Below, piece after piece: positions 17,174 through 26,421 of a stretch of DNA of 38,664 nt. The DNA lies in the NCBI GenBank assembly GCA_900315205.1, contig OMYF01000018.1, positions 1-38,664 of the forward strand, given 5' to 3'. Under the pieces are notes generated by a model. That model saw only the letters and a list, made by a program, of their open reading frames with translations. It ran no database searches and was not told the origin of the DNA. Numbering within the stretch: the first letter of the stretch is position 1; every line of letters starts with the position of its first letter. The DNA comes from an uncultured Acidaminococcus sp. Its GTDB lineage: Bacteria > Bacillota > Negativicutes > Acidaminococcales > Acidaminococcaceae. A program made the translations under genes and the position numbers.

Positions 17174-17189
17174 GGCACCCGTCCTTCCT

Positions 17190-17888
17190 TCAGGCCCGGG
17201 CCGCCTGGAGGAGCGGCACTTTGAGGCCCGCCGCGTCGCGGGCATAGAGAGCGGTGCGGGCGATGTCGGCCGCGTCGATGGAAAGAGGAAGGCCGAACTG
17301 CTCCGCCAGGACCTCCAAGAATTCCCTTGCCTTCATGCTGCCCGTCGGCGTGATGCGGCAGTCGAAATCAAGTCCAAGGTCCCGCCCGTCCCAGTGCCAG
17401 GAAAGATCGGAGATGAATTCCTTGACTGGGATGGTCCGCGGGCTCCCCTTCGCCTTGCTGTGCGCCTTGACGAAAGAGACCTCCGATGCCGCTCCGTAGG
17501 CGGCAAGCGCCCCGTCCGGAGCGGACGCGCAGGGCACACTGACATGATAGGACGCGCCCGCAGCCTTTGCCATCAGTTTGGGCGCCTTGTCGTCACAGAG
17601 GTCCGCCGCGACGACATGGATGCCCATGGGCAGATTGGCCGCCAGGGCATCCACCAGTTCCTTAAGCGGCCGCTCCTCCCGCAGTTTCAGCTCCATGAAC
17701 TCGCACTGGCTCGTCACGCCCACGCCAAGGGCGGAAGCCAGGGAAAACCGCATATGGGGATTGAAGCCCTGGGAATAGGCCACGGGGATCCGGGCCCGCC
17801 GGATCGCCTTCTCCAGGGTCTTCTGATATTCCAGATGAGAAATGAAACGGATGCCCCGTTCCTTGGTGATCTGCACTCTCAGTTTCAT
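17190..17888 (-). CDS. TIGR03936/DUF2344 family protein, partner of the radical SAM protein
   Basis: A 232-residue protein of the DUF2344 (TIGR03936) family, recognised by its opening KLRVQITKERGIRFISHLEYQKTLEKAIRRA and the segment AYSQGFNPHMRFSLASALGVGVTS. In many bacteria it is encoded next to, or fused with, the TIGR03960 radical SAM protein, as here. The function is not established; linkage to RNase G and ribosomal-protein genes in other genomes suggests a role in RNA modification (inference). The ATG at 17886-17888 overlaps the upstream stop as ATGA, with GGAG upstream, so the two are translationally coupled. Confidence 0.9.
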   Translation of the reverse strand: MKLRVQITKERGIRFISHLEYQKTLEKAIRRARIPVAYSQGFNPHMRFSLASALGVGVTSQCEFMELKLREERPLKELVDALAANLPMGIHVVAADLCDDKAPKLMAKAAGASYHVSVPCASAPDGALAAYGAASEVSFVKAHSKAKGSPRTIPVKEFISDLSWHWDGRDLGLDFDCRITPTGSMKAREFLEVLAEQFGLPLSIDAADIARTALYARDAAGLKVPLLQAARA

Positions 17889-19747
17889 TTCTCTCCATCC
17901 TTCCAGTCTATGATCTTCACACCCAGGTTCGGACATACGCCGCAGCCCGTGCAGGACGCCCGGCGGCAGTCATGGGTCAGGGCCGCCTTTCCTGCGCGCT
18001 CAAGTTCCCGGGCGAGGAATGACCGGTCGACGCCGCAGCTCGTGTGCTCCCAGGGGAAGCGTTCGTCGGCGCCGCGCTCCCGGGCATTGTAGAACGCCAT
18101 ATCAAGACCTGCCTTCGCGCAGGCTTCGGCCCAGCGGTCATAGGAAAAATGCTCTCCCCAGCTGTCGAAGCGGGCTCCCATCTCCCAGGCATAAAAGATG
18201 GCCCGGGCAAGGCGCCGGTCGCCCCGGGCCAGCACGCCCTCCATCAGGCTCGTCCGGGAATCATGGTACTGATAATGGACGTTCCGCATGGGCGCGAAGG
18301 CATTCTTCAGCAGGTTGTGCTTGCGGTCGAATTCCTCCTTCGTATTCTGCCCTGCCCACTGGAACGGCGTATACGGTTTGGGGACGAAGTTCGACACGCT
18401 GACGGTGACTTTGGCGCCGCCGCGTCCCGTCACTTCTTTGTATTTACGCTGCACCGCCCGGGCAAGGCCGGCGATGGCCAGGACATCCTCGTCCGTTTCC
18501 GTCGGCAGGCCGATCATGAAATAGAGCTTGACCTGGGACCAGCCGTTCTCAAAAGCCGCCCCGACGGCATCCATCAGGTTCTGTTCCGTCACGCCCTTGT
18601 TGATGACGTCGCGCATGCGCTGGCTCCCCGCTTCCGGCGCAAAGGTCAGTCCGCTCTTGCGCACGGCCTGGACTTCCTGGGCAAGGCGCACGGAAAAGCT
18701 GTCGATGCGCAGGGAGGGCAGCGAAACGCTCACTTTGTCGTCTTTAAACTCGGCGATCAGCCGGTGGATCAGGGGATCCAGGCAGGAATAGTCCGCCGTG
18801 CTCAGCGAAAAGAGGGACATTTCATTGTAGCCCGTGGCCGGCACGAGCTCGCGGGCGAGCTTCAGCACGTTTTCCATCTTCCGTTCCCGCACGGGCCGGT
18901 AGATCATGCCGGCGTTGCAGAACCGGCAGCCCCGGCTGCAGCCGCGGAACAGTTCCAGCATGATCCGGTCATGGACCGTATCCCCGTAGGGCACGATGGG
19001 ATGGGTCGGATATTCCAGATCGTTGATATCCGGTTCCACGCGCTTGTAGATGACGGCCGGCGCGCCGTCCGTATTGGGACGGACTTCCGCCAGCGTCCCG
19101 TCGTCATGGTAGGTGACATCATAAAAGGACGGGACATAGACGCCCTGGATGCGGACCACCCGGTGCAGGAAGCCTTCCCGGCCGCCCGGTTTGCCGGCTT
19201 TCTTCCATTCCCGGTACGCGTCCGTGACCTCGACGATGATGCGTTCCCCGTCGCCGAGCATGCAGAAATCCAGGAAATCGGCCAGGGGTTCCGAGTTGAA
19301 GACGCAGGGCCCGCCCGCGCAGACAAAGGGGTCATCGGGCCCGCGGTCGCGCTGCCAGACAGGGATGCCGCCCATCTCCAGCATGTTCAGGATATTGGAG
19401 TAGGACATCTCATATAAAAGGGTGAACCCTACGAGGTCGAACTCCCGGAGCGGGCGCATCGTCTCCAGCGACATCAGGGGGATCCGTCTTTCCCGCATCT
19501 TCGCTTCCATGTCCACCCAGGGGGCGAAGGCACGTTCCGCCTGGATATAGGGGCGCCTGTTCAGGATGGCATAGAGGATCTTGAAGCCCAGATAGCTCAT
19601 GCCGATCTCATACGTATCCGGAAAGGCAAGGCAGAAGGAAACGTCCGCCTGCCCCTCCGGTTTGACGATGCTGCCGAATTCCATCCCCGTATAGCGGGCC
19701 GGTTTTTCGACGGCATTCAGGATATCTATGGGAAATTCCTTGCGCAT
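17885..19747 (-). CDS. radical SAM protein, TIGR03960 family
   Basis: A 620-residue protein with an N-terminal cobalamin-binding-like domain (about 30-180, with LVGFTLLYEMSYSNILNML) and a radical SAM core. The cluster motif CSRGCRFCNAG lies near residue 275, flanked by ELFRGC and PVRERK. The end carries a cysteine-rich tail (CRRASCTGCGVCPNLG) that could bind a further Fe-S cluster. The substrate is unknown. It is always found beside the DUF2344 protein, which follows here with an ATGA overlap. The ATG at 19745-19747 has GGAGG 4 nt upstream. It sits 9 nt after rodA. Confidence 0.92.
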   Translation of the reverse strand: MRKEFPIDILNAVEKPARYTGMEFGSIVKPEGQADVSFCLAFPDTYEIGMSYLGFKILYAILNRRPYIQAERAFAPWVDMEAKMRERRIPLMSLETMRPLREFDLVGFTLLYEMSYSNILNMLEMGGIPVWQRDRGPDDPFVCAGGPCVFNSEPLADFLDFCMLGDGERIIVEVTDAYREWKKAGKPGGREGFLHRVVRIQGVYVPSFYDVTYHDDGTLAEVRPNTDGAPAVIYKRVEPDINDLEYPTHPIVPYGDTVHDRIMLELFRGCSRGCRFCNAGMIYRPVRERKMENVLKLARELVPATGYNEMSLFSLSTADYSCLDPLIHRLIAEFKDDKVSVSLPSLRIDSFSVRLAQEVQAVRKSGLTFAPEAGSQRMRDVINKGVTEQNLMDAVGAAFENGWSQVKLYFMIGLPTETDEDVLAIAGLARAVQRKYKEVTGRGGAKVTVSVSNFVPKPYTPFQWAGQNTKEEFDRKHNLLKNAFAPMRNVHYQYHDSRTSLMEGVLARGDRRLARAIFYAWEMGARFDSWGEHFSYDRWAEACAKAGLDMAFYNARERGADERFPWEHTSCGVDRSFLARELERAGKAALTHDCRRASCTGCGVCPNLGVKIIDWKDGEK

Positions 19748-19756
19748 GGTGCCTCC

Positions 19757-20872
19757 TTACATGAAACGCAGCTTCTGCGGATGGGCGTGGATATTGAGCA
19801 GCAGGGTCACCATCAGCATGTTCGTCGTCAGGGAACTGACGCCGTAGCTCATAAAAGGCAGCGGTACGCCCGTGACGGGCATGACGCCGCTCGTCATCCC
19901 CACATTGACCAGGATATGGAACGTGAACATGGAAACGATGCCCACGGCCAGGAGCGTGCCGAAATCATCCGCCGCATGCATGGCGATGGAGATGCCGCGG
20001 TAGATGATGATGAAATACAGGATCAGGATCAGCGTGACACCGACAAAGCCGAATTCTTCCCCGGCCACGGCAAAGATGAAATCCGTATGGTTTTCGGGCA
20101 GGAAGTTCAGCTGGCTCTGGGTCCCGCCAAAGAGGCCCCTCCCGAAAAAGAGACCGGAACCGATGGCGATCATGGACTGGATGACATGGTAGCCGCTGCC
20201 GTAGGGCTCCAGGCCGGGATTCAGGAAGACCCGGATCCGGTTCCTCTGGTATTCATGGAGCATCCGCCAGACAAGCGGCGCCGAGGCAAGGCCCAGGCCG
20301 CCCATGATGAGGAAGTAGCGGATGCGGAAGCCGCAGAGGACCATGATCCCCAGGAGGATCGCCAGAAAGACCAGGGAAGTCCCCAGGTCGGGCTGGCGCA
20401 TGACCAGCGCAAAGGGCACAAAGACATACCCGAAGACCGAGAGCCAGCTCCTGAAGCTGCCCAGCTTCGGCAGGCGGCGTTCCACGAAGGCCGCCTGGGC
20501 GATGATCATGATGGCCTTGGAAAATTCACTGGGCTGCAGGCTGATGGGCCCGATCTGGAGCCATCTCTGAGCCCCCAGGGCCGATTTGCCGAAGAACATG
20601 ACCGCCAGCAGCATGACCAGATTGAAGATATAGAGCGGCCGGGCCAGATGTTTCAGGATGCGGTAGTCAAAGCGCATCAGGTATGTCCCCAGCGCCAGGT
20701 TGATCACTGCAAAGACAGTCTGCCTGACGACAAAGCTGTAGCGCCGCGGACCCGGGATATTGGCATGGGTCGCGCTCGCAATCAGCAGGATCCCGATGAA
20801 TATCAGGCACAGGACACTGATGAGGAGCATCTTGTCCGTATTTTTCAAATACTTTTTTACACTGCTCAGCAT
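19757..20872 (-). CDS. rodA: rod-shape-determining protein RodA (SEDS peptidoglycan glycosyltransferase)
   Basis: A 371-residue polytopic membrane protein of the SEDS family that polymerises lipid II into glycan strands for lateral wall growth. About ten hydrophobic segments are visible. Conserved loops include GAQRWLQIGPISLQPSEFSK after the third segment, RQPDLGTSLVF in the middle, and FLPENHTDFIFAVAGEEFG, the large extracellular loop with the conserved essential Asp region. The ending PLPFMSYGVSSL is the SEDS signature. The ATG at 20870-20872 has AAGGAG upstream. It follows mrdA by 8 nt, which is the usual PBP2-RodA pair. Confidence 0.95.
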   Translation of the reverse strand: MLSSVKKYLKNTDKMLLISVLCLIFIGILLIASATHANIPGPRRYSFVVRQTVFAVINLALGTYLMRFDYRILKHLARPLYIFNLVMLLAVMFFGKSALGAQRWLQIGPISLQPSEFSKAIMIIAQAAFVERRLPKLGSFRSWLSVFGYVFVPFALVMRQPDLGTSLVFLAILLGIMVLCGFRIRYFLIMGGLGLASAPLVWRMLHEYQRNRIRVFLNPGLEPYGSGYHVIQSMIAIGSGLFFGRGLFGGTQSQLNFLPENHTDFIFAVAGEEFGFVGVTLILILYFIIIYRGISIAMHAADDFGTLLAVGIVSMFTFHILVNVGMTSGVMPVTGVPLPFMSYGVSSLTTNMLMVTLLLNIHAHPQKLRFM

Positions 20873-20880
20873 AGGACTCC

Positions 20881-22689
20881 TTATCTCTTCTTTGCATTTT
20901 TGCCCGGCAGGACGCCGGCCTTCTTGACGCCCGGCGTCGTGAAGGCATATTCCAGGATGGATTTGACGATAGGCACAGCGGAAACAGAACCGTAGCTGCC
21001 CTGCTCGACGATGCAGACAACGACGAGGCTGGGCCTGCGGGCCGGTGCGTAGGCGACGAACCAGCCATGCTCCGGTCCATGCGGGTTTTCGGCGGTACCG
21101 GTCTTGCCGGCCACCTCCACGGGCAGATTCTTCAGGGACGAAGCGGTGCCGCCCTCTTCCGTGACGGCCTGGAGGCCTTCCTGGACCAGTTTCAGGGTCT
21201 GTTCCGAAACCGGCAGCGAGCCTTCCTCCTGCGGATCGAAACGCTTGGCCACGCTGCCGTCATCGTTGATGATCTTGCTGACCAGATGGGGTTTGTAGCG
21301 TTTGCCGTCGGTTGCCACAGCGGACATCATCTCGGCGATCTGCAGGGGCGTCGCCAGGGTGAAGCCCTGACCGATGGCCGTGTTGAACGTATCGCCCAGA
21401 TACCATTCTTCGCCAAAGACTTTTTTCTTGTATTCCGGGGTCGCGATCAGCCCGGCGGCTTCGCCGTGGAGGTCGATCCCGGTTTTTTTGCCCAGACCGA
21501 AGTCCGCGGCGTATTTATCGAGGGCCTTGATGCCGAGGCGGTTGCCCATTTCATAGAAATAGACGTTGTCCGAAGCCGACAGGGCCCGCTTGAAATTGAT
21601 CCAGCCCAGGGCTTCGCCGCCGGCATTGCGCATATCGACGAGCCAGTGCCGTCCGGAGTCGTAGATCAGTTCATCCGGCGTCACTTTCTTCTCTTCCAGG
21701 GCCGCCGAGCCCGTGACGATCTTGAAGGTCGAGCCGGGCGGATATTCCCCGGTGATGGCCTTGTCCGTCATGGGATGGAACGAGTCCGTCGTCAGATAAT
21801 GCCAGTTCTTTTCGCTGATCCCGTTGACGAACCAGTTGGGATCGAATCCGGGCCGCGAAACAAGGGCTTTGACTTCGCCGTTGTTCGGGTCGAGGACGAC
21901 GACGGCGCAGCCGCGGGCACCGATGCTCTTCAGCTGACGGTCCACAGCCTGTTCCGTGATCCGCTGCAGTTTGGCATCGATCGTCAGGATCAGGCCCTGG
22001 CCCGGTTTGGGATCCACTTTATCCATGATCTGGATGACCCGGCCGTTGACGTCGACTTCTTCGCGGTAGCTTCCGTCCGTGCCGCGCAGATAGGCATCAT
22101 AATAACTTTCAAGGCCGAATTTGCCGATGATATCGCCGGCCTTCAGGTCCGTATAGACTCCCTGGCTGATTTCGTATTCACTGACTTCGCCGACATAGCC
22201 CAGGGCATGGACGGCGAGTTCCTTGTTCGGATAGTTCCGGACGGGCTGCACCTCGATCATGACATCGGGCAGATAGCGCAGGTTCTCTTCCACCTGGGCC
22301 ACCATGGCGGGCGGCGCGTTGCGCACGATCCGGATCGGTTCGGCACTGCCGCCGTGGAGCTTGATGGTCTCCCGGATCTTGTCGACCGGCACTTTGGTCA
22401 GGACCGCCAGGCGTTCCAGCGTCTCGTCCCGGTACCCGTCATTGCGGCGTGCCAGGGAAACGTTGAAGCCCGGCTTGTTGTTGGCCAGTTCCTCCCCGTT
22501 GCAGTCGTAGATGATCCCCCGCGGGGCGGCGATCCGGGTATAGCGGGTCCTGTTGCCTTCGGCCTGGCGGCTGTAGTAACTGCCGCGGATGATCTGTAGG
22601 TAGAACATGCGTCCTATCAGGAAGAAGATGATGAGCGCCGACGCCACCAGCATGAACTCCAGCCGATATGCATACTTTTTATTCAGCAC
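20881..22689 (-). CDS. mrdA: penicillin-binding protein 2 (elongasome transpeptidase)
   Basis: A 602-residue class B penicillin-binding protein, the transpeptidase partner of RodA. One N-terminal membrane anchor (about residues 12-32) is followed by the pedestal domain with RGIIYDCNGEELA. The transpeptidase domain has the active-site S320-T-F-K motif, S373-D-N375 and K529-T-G. The start is GTG at 22687-22689, with AAGGAA upstream. It lies 12 nt after mreD and 8 nt before rodA. The C-terminus ends in a basic tail. Confidence 0.96.
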   Translation of the reverse strand: MLNKKYAYRLEFMLVASALIIFFLIGRMFYLQIIRGSYYSRQAEGNRTRYTRIAAPRGIIYDCNGEELANNKPGFNVSLARRNDGYRDETLERLAVLTKVPVDKIRETIKLHGGSAEPIRIVRNAPPAMVAQVEENLRYLPDVMIEVQPVRNYPNKELAVHALGYVGEVSEYEISQGVYTDLKAGDIIGKFGLESYYDAYLRGTDGSYREEVDVNGRVIQIMDKVDPKPGQGLILTIDAKLQRITEQAVDRQLKSIGARGCAVVVLDPNNGEVKALVSRPGFDPNWFVNGISEKNWHYLTTDSFHPMTDKAITGEYPPGSTFKIVTGSAALEEKKVTPDELIYDSGRHWLVDMRNAGGEALGWINFKRALSASDNVYFYEMGNRLGIKALDKYAADFGLGKKTGIDLHGEAAGLIATPEYKKKVFGEEWYLGDTFNTAIGQGFTLATPLQIAEMMSAVATDGKRYKPHLVSKIINDDGSVAKRFDPQEEGSLPVSEQTLKLVQEGLQAVTEEGGTASSLKNLPVEVAGKTGTAENPHGPEHGWFVAYAPARRPSLVVVCIVEQGSYGSVSAVPIVKSILEYAFTTPGVKKAGVLPGKNAKKR

Positions 22690-22701
22690 GTTGATTCCTT
22701 C

Positions 22702-23208
22702 CTAAAAATGATAATAATACGTCCTGCGGCGCTGCAGCCGTTTCTGGATCTTATGGTACAGCACCCATACGACGGGGGCACACACCAGGTTCCAGCCGAT
22801 GCTGCGGAGCGTCATTCCGACAAAGGGCAGGAAAGGCAGCCAGCGCCGGGCCGCGATACATAAAAACAGCCCATGGGACACCTGCAGCAGCAGTGTCGCC
22901 ATAGCCGTAAGGACCAGATACGTGGGCATCCGGTCGGCGAACATATTCATCCGGTTCTTGCCGATGACGGCTCCCAGGAACATCCGGGTCGCGATATGGT
23001 AACCAAAATAACTGAACGTCACGATGTCGAGGAACGCACCGATGCCCAGACCGTACAGAGCCCCTTTGCGGCCTCCCTGCCTGAGCGAATACAGGATCAG
23101 CATCAAAAGCAGCAGGTCCGGGGACTGGCGGGTGGAAAAAGCCATGAACCAGTGCGTCTGGACTGTGAAAAGGAACAGATTGAGGAGAAGCCAGGCCAGG
23201 ATGTTCAT
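22702..23208 (-). CDS. mreD: rod-shape-determining membrane protein MreD
   Basis: A 168-residue very hydrophobic protein with about five membrane segments, in the canonical position between mreC and mrdA. The segment GGRKGALYGLGIGAFLDIVTFSYFGYH is typical of MreD. It links MreC and the PBP2-RodA pair to the MreB filament at the membrane. The C-terminus is basic (KRLQRRRTYYY). The ATG at 23206-23208 has a G-rich ribosome-binding site overlapping the end of mreC, 2 nt away. Confidence 0.9.
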   Translation of the reverse strand: MNILAWLLLNLFLFTVQTHWFMAFSTRQSPDLLLLMLILYSLRQGGRKGALYGLGIGAFLDIVTFSYFGYHIATRMFLGAVIGKNRMNMFADRMPTYLVLTAMATLLLQVSHGLFLCIAARRWLPFLPFVGMTLRSIGWNLVCAPVVWVLYHKIQKRLQRRRTYYYHF

Positions 23209-23210
23209 CG

Positions 23211-24095
23211 TTACCGGCCCCCCTTGGCAGACTTGGGATCCGTGTCACGGCCTTCCTGCTTCAGGAAATCGGCAAAACCGGAATAGTTGGTGATGACGAG
23301 AGCTTCCTCGAGATGGCTGTAATCGACGGCGGGCGAGATCCAGGCCCGCTTGGTCAGGCCGCCGGGGTCCATCTGGACCTCTTCCACCGTGCCGATCACG
23401 AGGCCTTCAGGGTGGTAGCCGCTGTAGCCGCTCGTGACGATCGTATCGCCGGGCAGCACATCCGCGTTGCGGGCCAGGTTCCGCATCTCCAGGGACACAT
23501 CCGGCCCGGCCACGCCATTGACGATCCCGGCCGCGCGGGAATCGCCGCGCAGGTTCAGACCGCCGATGCTGCTGCGGGAGCTCGTGATCAGGAGGACCTT
23601 GGACATATGCGGATAGACATTGTCGATGATCCCGATCAGACCCGAAGCATTGACGACGGGCATATTGACCCGCAGTCCTTCCACACTGCCCCGGTCGATC
23701 AGGATCACATCCTTGAAATCCCCCAGGTCACGGCTGATGACCTTGGCCGGCAGTGTCTCATATTTGGGATGGAGCTGCGTAAATTTGAGCAGCTTGGCCA
23801 GCCGCTCGTTCTCCGCCTTCATGGCAATGAGCTCCACATTGGTCTCACGCAGGTCCTCATTTTCTCTTTTCAGGGCTTTGTTCTCCGTCTCCAGAGCGGA
23901 CTTCGTCGTAAAGAAGTCCGTCGTGCTGCGGATCCCCTTCGCCACGCCGCCCACGACGAAATAAATGGGCCTGGCGACAGTGGACAGGGCGCTGTTCACT
24001 GCGGGGAAACGGGACAGGCCGTCCCAGATGATTCCCGCTGCCAGCAGCGCCGCTGCCGCGAGGATTGCCAGTTTGATCTTCTTTTCCTGCATCAT
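23211..24095 (-). CDS. mreC: rod-shape-determining protein MreC
   Basis: A 294-residue bitopic protein: a short basic cytoplasmic N-terminus, one membrane segment (about 9-23), a coiled coil (about 65-105, with repeated ENEDLRETN-type heptads) and the paired beta-barrel domain that binds PBP2. The segment KVISRDLGDFKDVILIDRGSVEGLRVNMPVV and the later TSGYSGYHPEGLVIGTV are MreC hallmarks. Two adjacent ATG codons (24093-24095 and 24090-24092) fit the GGAAG site. It lies 14 nt after mreB. Confidence 0.93.
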   Translation of the reverse strand: MMQEKKIKLAILAAAALLAAGIIWDGLSRFPAVNSALSTVARPIYFVVGGVAKGIRSTTDFFTTKSALETENKALKRENEDLRETNVELIAMKAENERLAKLLKFTQLHPKYETLPAKVISRDLGDFKDVILIDRGSVEGLRVNMPVVNASGLIGIIDNVYPHMSKVLLITSSRSSIGGLNLRGDSRAAGIVNGVAGPDVSLEMRNLARNADVLPGDTIVTSGYSGYHPEGLVIGTVEEVQMDPGGLTKRAWISPAVDYSHLEEALVITNYSGFADFLKQEGRDTDPKSAKGGR

Positions 24096-24109
24096 GCTTC
24101 CAGACTTCC

Positions 24110-25144
24110 TTATTTCTTACGGACGGGCACACCCGCCGTCCGCCGTACATAATTTAAATTCTTGGCAGCCTTCCCCGTCCCGAGGGCCACACAGGAGGGG
24201 GCGTCCTCCGCCACGGCTACGGGCATGCCCGTTTCCCGTGACAGGACACGGTCCAGATTGCGCAGAAGAGCGGTCCCGCCCGTAAGGACGATGCCCCGGT
24301 CCATGATATCCGAGGCAAGTTCCGGCGGGATCTGTTCCAGCGTGGTCTTGACGGCGTCCACGATATCGCGGACCGGTTCGGCCAGCGCCGGGATCAGCTG
24401 GTTCTGGTTCAGGGTCTGGGTCCGGGGAAGTCCCGTCACGAGGTCCCGGCCGCAGACATCCATCGTTGCCGGCCGCGTCGACTCCAGGACCGTCCCGATC
24501 TCGATCTTTGCCGTCTCCGCCATCGTCAGGCCGATAAGGAGATTATACTTTCTCCTGATATAGCGCACAAGGGCCTCATCGATGCGGCGGCCTCCCATGC
24601 GCAGGGTCCGGGAATGGACGATGCTGCCCAGGGAAATGACCGCGACTTCCGTCGTCCCTCCGCCCAGATCGACGACCATGTTGCCGGCCGCCTCGCGGAT
24701 GAACATCCCCGCGCCCATGGCTGCCGCCACGGGGGCCTCGATCAGGAAAGCCTCCCGTCCGCCGGCCTGGCTGGCCGCATCGATGACGGCACGCCGTTCC
24801 ACGGCAGTGACCCCGCAGGGCACACTGATCACGAAGCGCGGATGGACGAAGGAGCGTCCCCGCAGCGCTTTCTTCAGGAAAGCGTGCAGCATGATCCGGG
24901 CCATGTCGAAATCAGCAATGACCCCGTCCTTCAGAGGATGGACCGTCATCAGGGATCCCGGAGTCCGCCCGATCATCCGATAGGCCTCCTGCCCCACGGC
25001 AAGGACCTTTCCCGTCTTCCTGTGGACGGCCACGACGGACGGTTCCCGCAGCACGATCCCGGCGGTCTTCGAGCAGATCAGCGTATTGGCCGTGCCCAGG
25101 TCGATTCCCATATCCACAGAAAAGGAATTGAATATCCCTAACAA
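24110..25144 (-). CDS. mreB: rod-shape-determining actin homologue MreB
   Basis: A 344-residue actin-fold ATPase that forms membrane-bound filaments steering lateral wall synthesis. The phosphate-1 motif is GIDLGTANTL (about residues 13-22), followed by the VVDLGGGTTEVAVIS motif and the adenosine motif LTGGTALLRNLD. The start is TTG at 25142-25144, with GAGGG 7 nt upstream; it gives MLGIFNSFSVDMGIDLG, which fits other MreB N-termini. The nearby ATG at 25149-25151 is out of frame. It follows radC by 17 nt. Cells of this group are often coccoid, yet the full set of elongation genes is present and intact. Confidence 0.95.
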   Translation of the reverse strand: MLGIFNSFSVDMGIDLGTANTLICSKTAGIVLREPSVVAVHRKTGKVLAVGQEAYRMIGRTPGSLMTVHPLKDGVIADFDMARIMLHAFLKKALRGRSFVHPRFVISVPCGVTAVERRAVIDAASQAGGREAFLIEAPVAAAMGAGMFIREAAGNMVVDLGGGTTEVAVISLGSIVHSRTLRMGGRRIDEALVRYIRRKYNLLIGLTMAETAKIEIGTVLESTRPATMDVCGRDLVTGLPRTQTLNQNQLIPALAEPVRDIVDAVKTTLEQIPPELASDIMDRGIVLTGGTALLRNLDRVLSRETGMPVAVAEDAPSCVALGTGKAAKNLNYVRRTAGVPVRKK

Positions 25145-25161
25145 CCTGCATCCCTCTTTTC

Positions 25162-25848
25162 CTATAATAAACCATGTTCCTTGAAACTGTAATAAATGCC
25201 GTCGCCGATGATGACGTGATCCAGGAGCGGCACATCCATGACCTTTCCCGTCGCTTCCAGCTTGCGGGTAAGCTGTGCGTCCTCCCGGCTGGGCGTCGGA
25301 TCCCCGGAGGGATGGTTATGGGCCACCAGGATCGCCGCGGCATGATAGACGATCGCCGGGGCGAAGACTTCCCGCGGATGAGCCACGGTGGCATTGAGAC
25401 AGCCCCGGGAGATTTCCTTGACGGCCATGACATGCCCCTTGCTGTTGAGGAGGAGCGCCAGGAAATGTTCCTGCATCTCGTAGCGCAGCCGGTCCATGAC
25501 CAGCTCCGCCGCATCCTGAGGGCTGCGCACCACGGCGCTCCGCCCCCTGCCGGCTGCGGCAAGCCGGCGTCCCAGTTCGAGCGCGGCCACGATGACCGCC
25601 GCCCGGGCAGGGCCCAGGCCGGTCACCCCGGTCAGTTCCCTGACGTCCCGCACCCGCGCCAGACGCTGCTCATCAAAGGCTCCGCCCGTCAGCTCGCGGG
25701 CAATGCTGACAGCGGAGCGGCCCCGCGATCCGGAACCGATCAGGATCGCCAGAAGCTCCGATACACTCAGCGCCTCGGGGCCATGGGCCATCAGCCGTTC
25801 ACGGGGACGTTCGTCCGGGGCCATGTCCCGGATCATGTACTGTGTCAT
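25162..25848 (-). CDS. radC: RadC family protein (JAB1/MPN/JAMM domain)
   Basis: A 228-residue RadC protein. The N-terminal part (about 10-95) holds the helix-hairpin-helix region ending GVTGLGPARAAVI. The C-terminal half is a JAMM metalloprotease-like domain with H177-N-H179-P-S-G and Asp190. The name reflects an old repair assignment; the real role is unproven. I choose ATG 25846-25848, with AGGAG 9 nt upstream, over a TTG three codons earlier. Its first 50 bases overlap the end of maf in another frame. It follows maf and precedes mreB, the usual order in Firmicutes. Confidence 0.93.
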   Translation of the reverse strand: MTQYMIRDMAPDERPRERLMAHGPEALSVSELLAILIGSGSRGRSAVSIARELTGGAFDEQRLARVRDVRELTGVTGLGPARAAVIVAALELGRRLAAAGRGRSAVVRSPQDAAELVMDRLRYEMQEHFLALLLNSKGHVMAVKEISRGCLNATVAHPREVFAPAIVYHAAAILVAHNHPSGDPTPSREDAQLTRKLEATGKVMDVPLLDHVIIGDGIYYSFKEHGLL

Positions 25849-26410
25849 AGAAATCAACTCCTAGTGCGTTACAGACTGCATATAATGAAGCAAGCGGCAG
25901 GCCCACGACATTGCTGTAGGACCCTCTGATGGAGGGGATGAACAGGGCGGCGATGCCCTGGATCCCGTAGGCGCCGGCCTTGTCGTCCGGTTCTCCCGTA
26001 GCGATATAGCGCCGGATCATCGCGTCCGTCAGCGGTGCGAACGTCACATCCGTGGTCTCGACCACGGCTTTTTCCCGTCCGCCGTAAAAAACAGCAAGAC
26101 CCGTATGGACCTGATGGGTCCTTCCGCTGAGCATCCGCAGCATCTCCATCGCCTCTTCCGGGGACGCGGGCTTGCCCAGCACCGTACCGTCCAGGGCGAC
26201 CACCGTGTCCGCGGCCACGACGAGATCGCCGCGGCTGCTCGTACGGCAGACGGCACGGCCCTTCAGCAGGGCATTTTCCTTTACGAGTTCCTGCGGCGTC
26301 GCAGCCGAGGAAACTTCTTCGATATGGCTCACCTTGACGATGGGTTCCACGCCCACCTGGCGCAGCAGCGCCAGCCGCCGCGGTGAAGCAGAAGCTAAGA
26401 TGACCTCCAT
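25799..26410 (-). CDS. maf: Maf-like nucleoside triphosphate pyrophosphatase
   Basis: A 203-residue Maf/YhdE-type protein that hydrolyses non-canonical or methylated NTPs to keep them out of nucleic acids. The SASPRR motif near residue 7, VVAADTVVALDG near 66, and DKAGAYGIQG near 145 are all present. The ATG at 26408-26410 is chosen because family members start just before this motif. The C-terminus runs about 17 residues past the usual family end (after CNALGVDF), and that tail is encoded inside the radC start region. It is 11 nt after the DUF4321 gene. Confidence 0.94.
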   Translation of the reverse strand: MEVILASASPRRLALLRQVGVEPIVKVSHIEEVSSAATPQELVKENALLKGRAVCRTSSRGDLVVAADTVVALDGTVLGKPASPEEAMEMLRMLSGRTHQVHTGLAVFYGGREKAVVETTDVTFAPLTDAMIRRYIATGEPDDKAGAYGIQGIAALFIPSIRGSYSNVVGLPLASLYAVCNALGVDFYDTVHDPGHGPGRTSP

Positions 26411-26421
26411 GTTCTGTCTCC

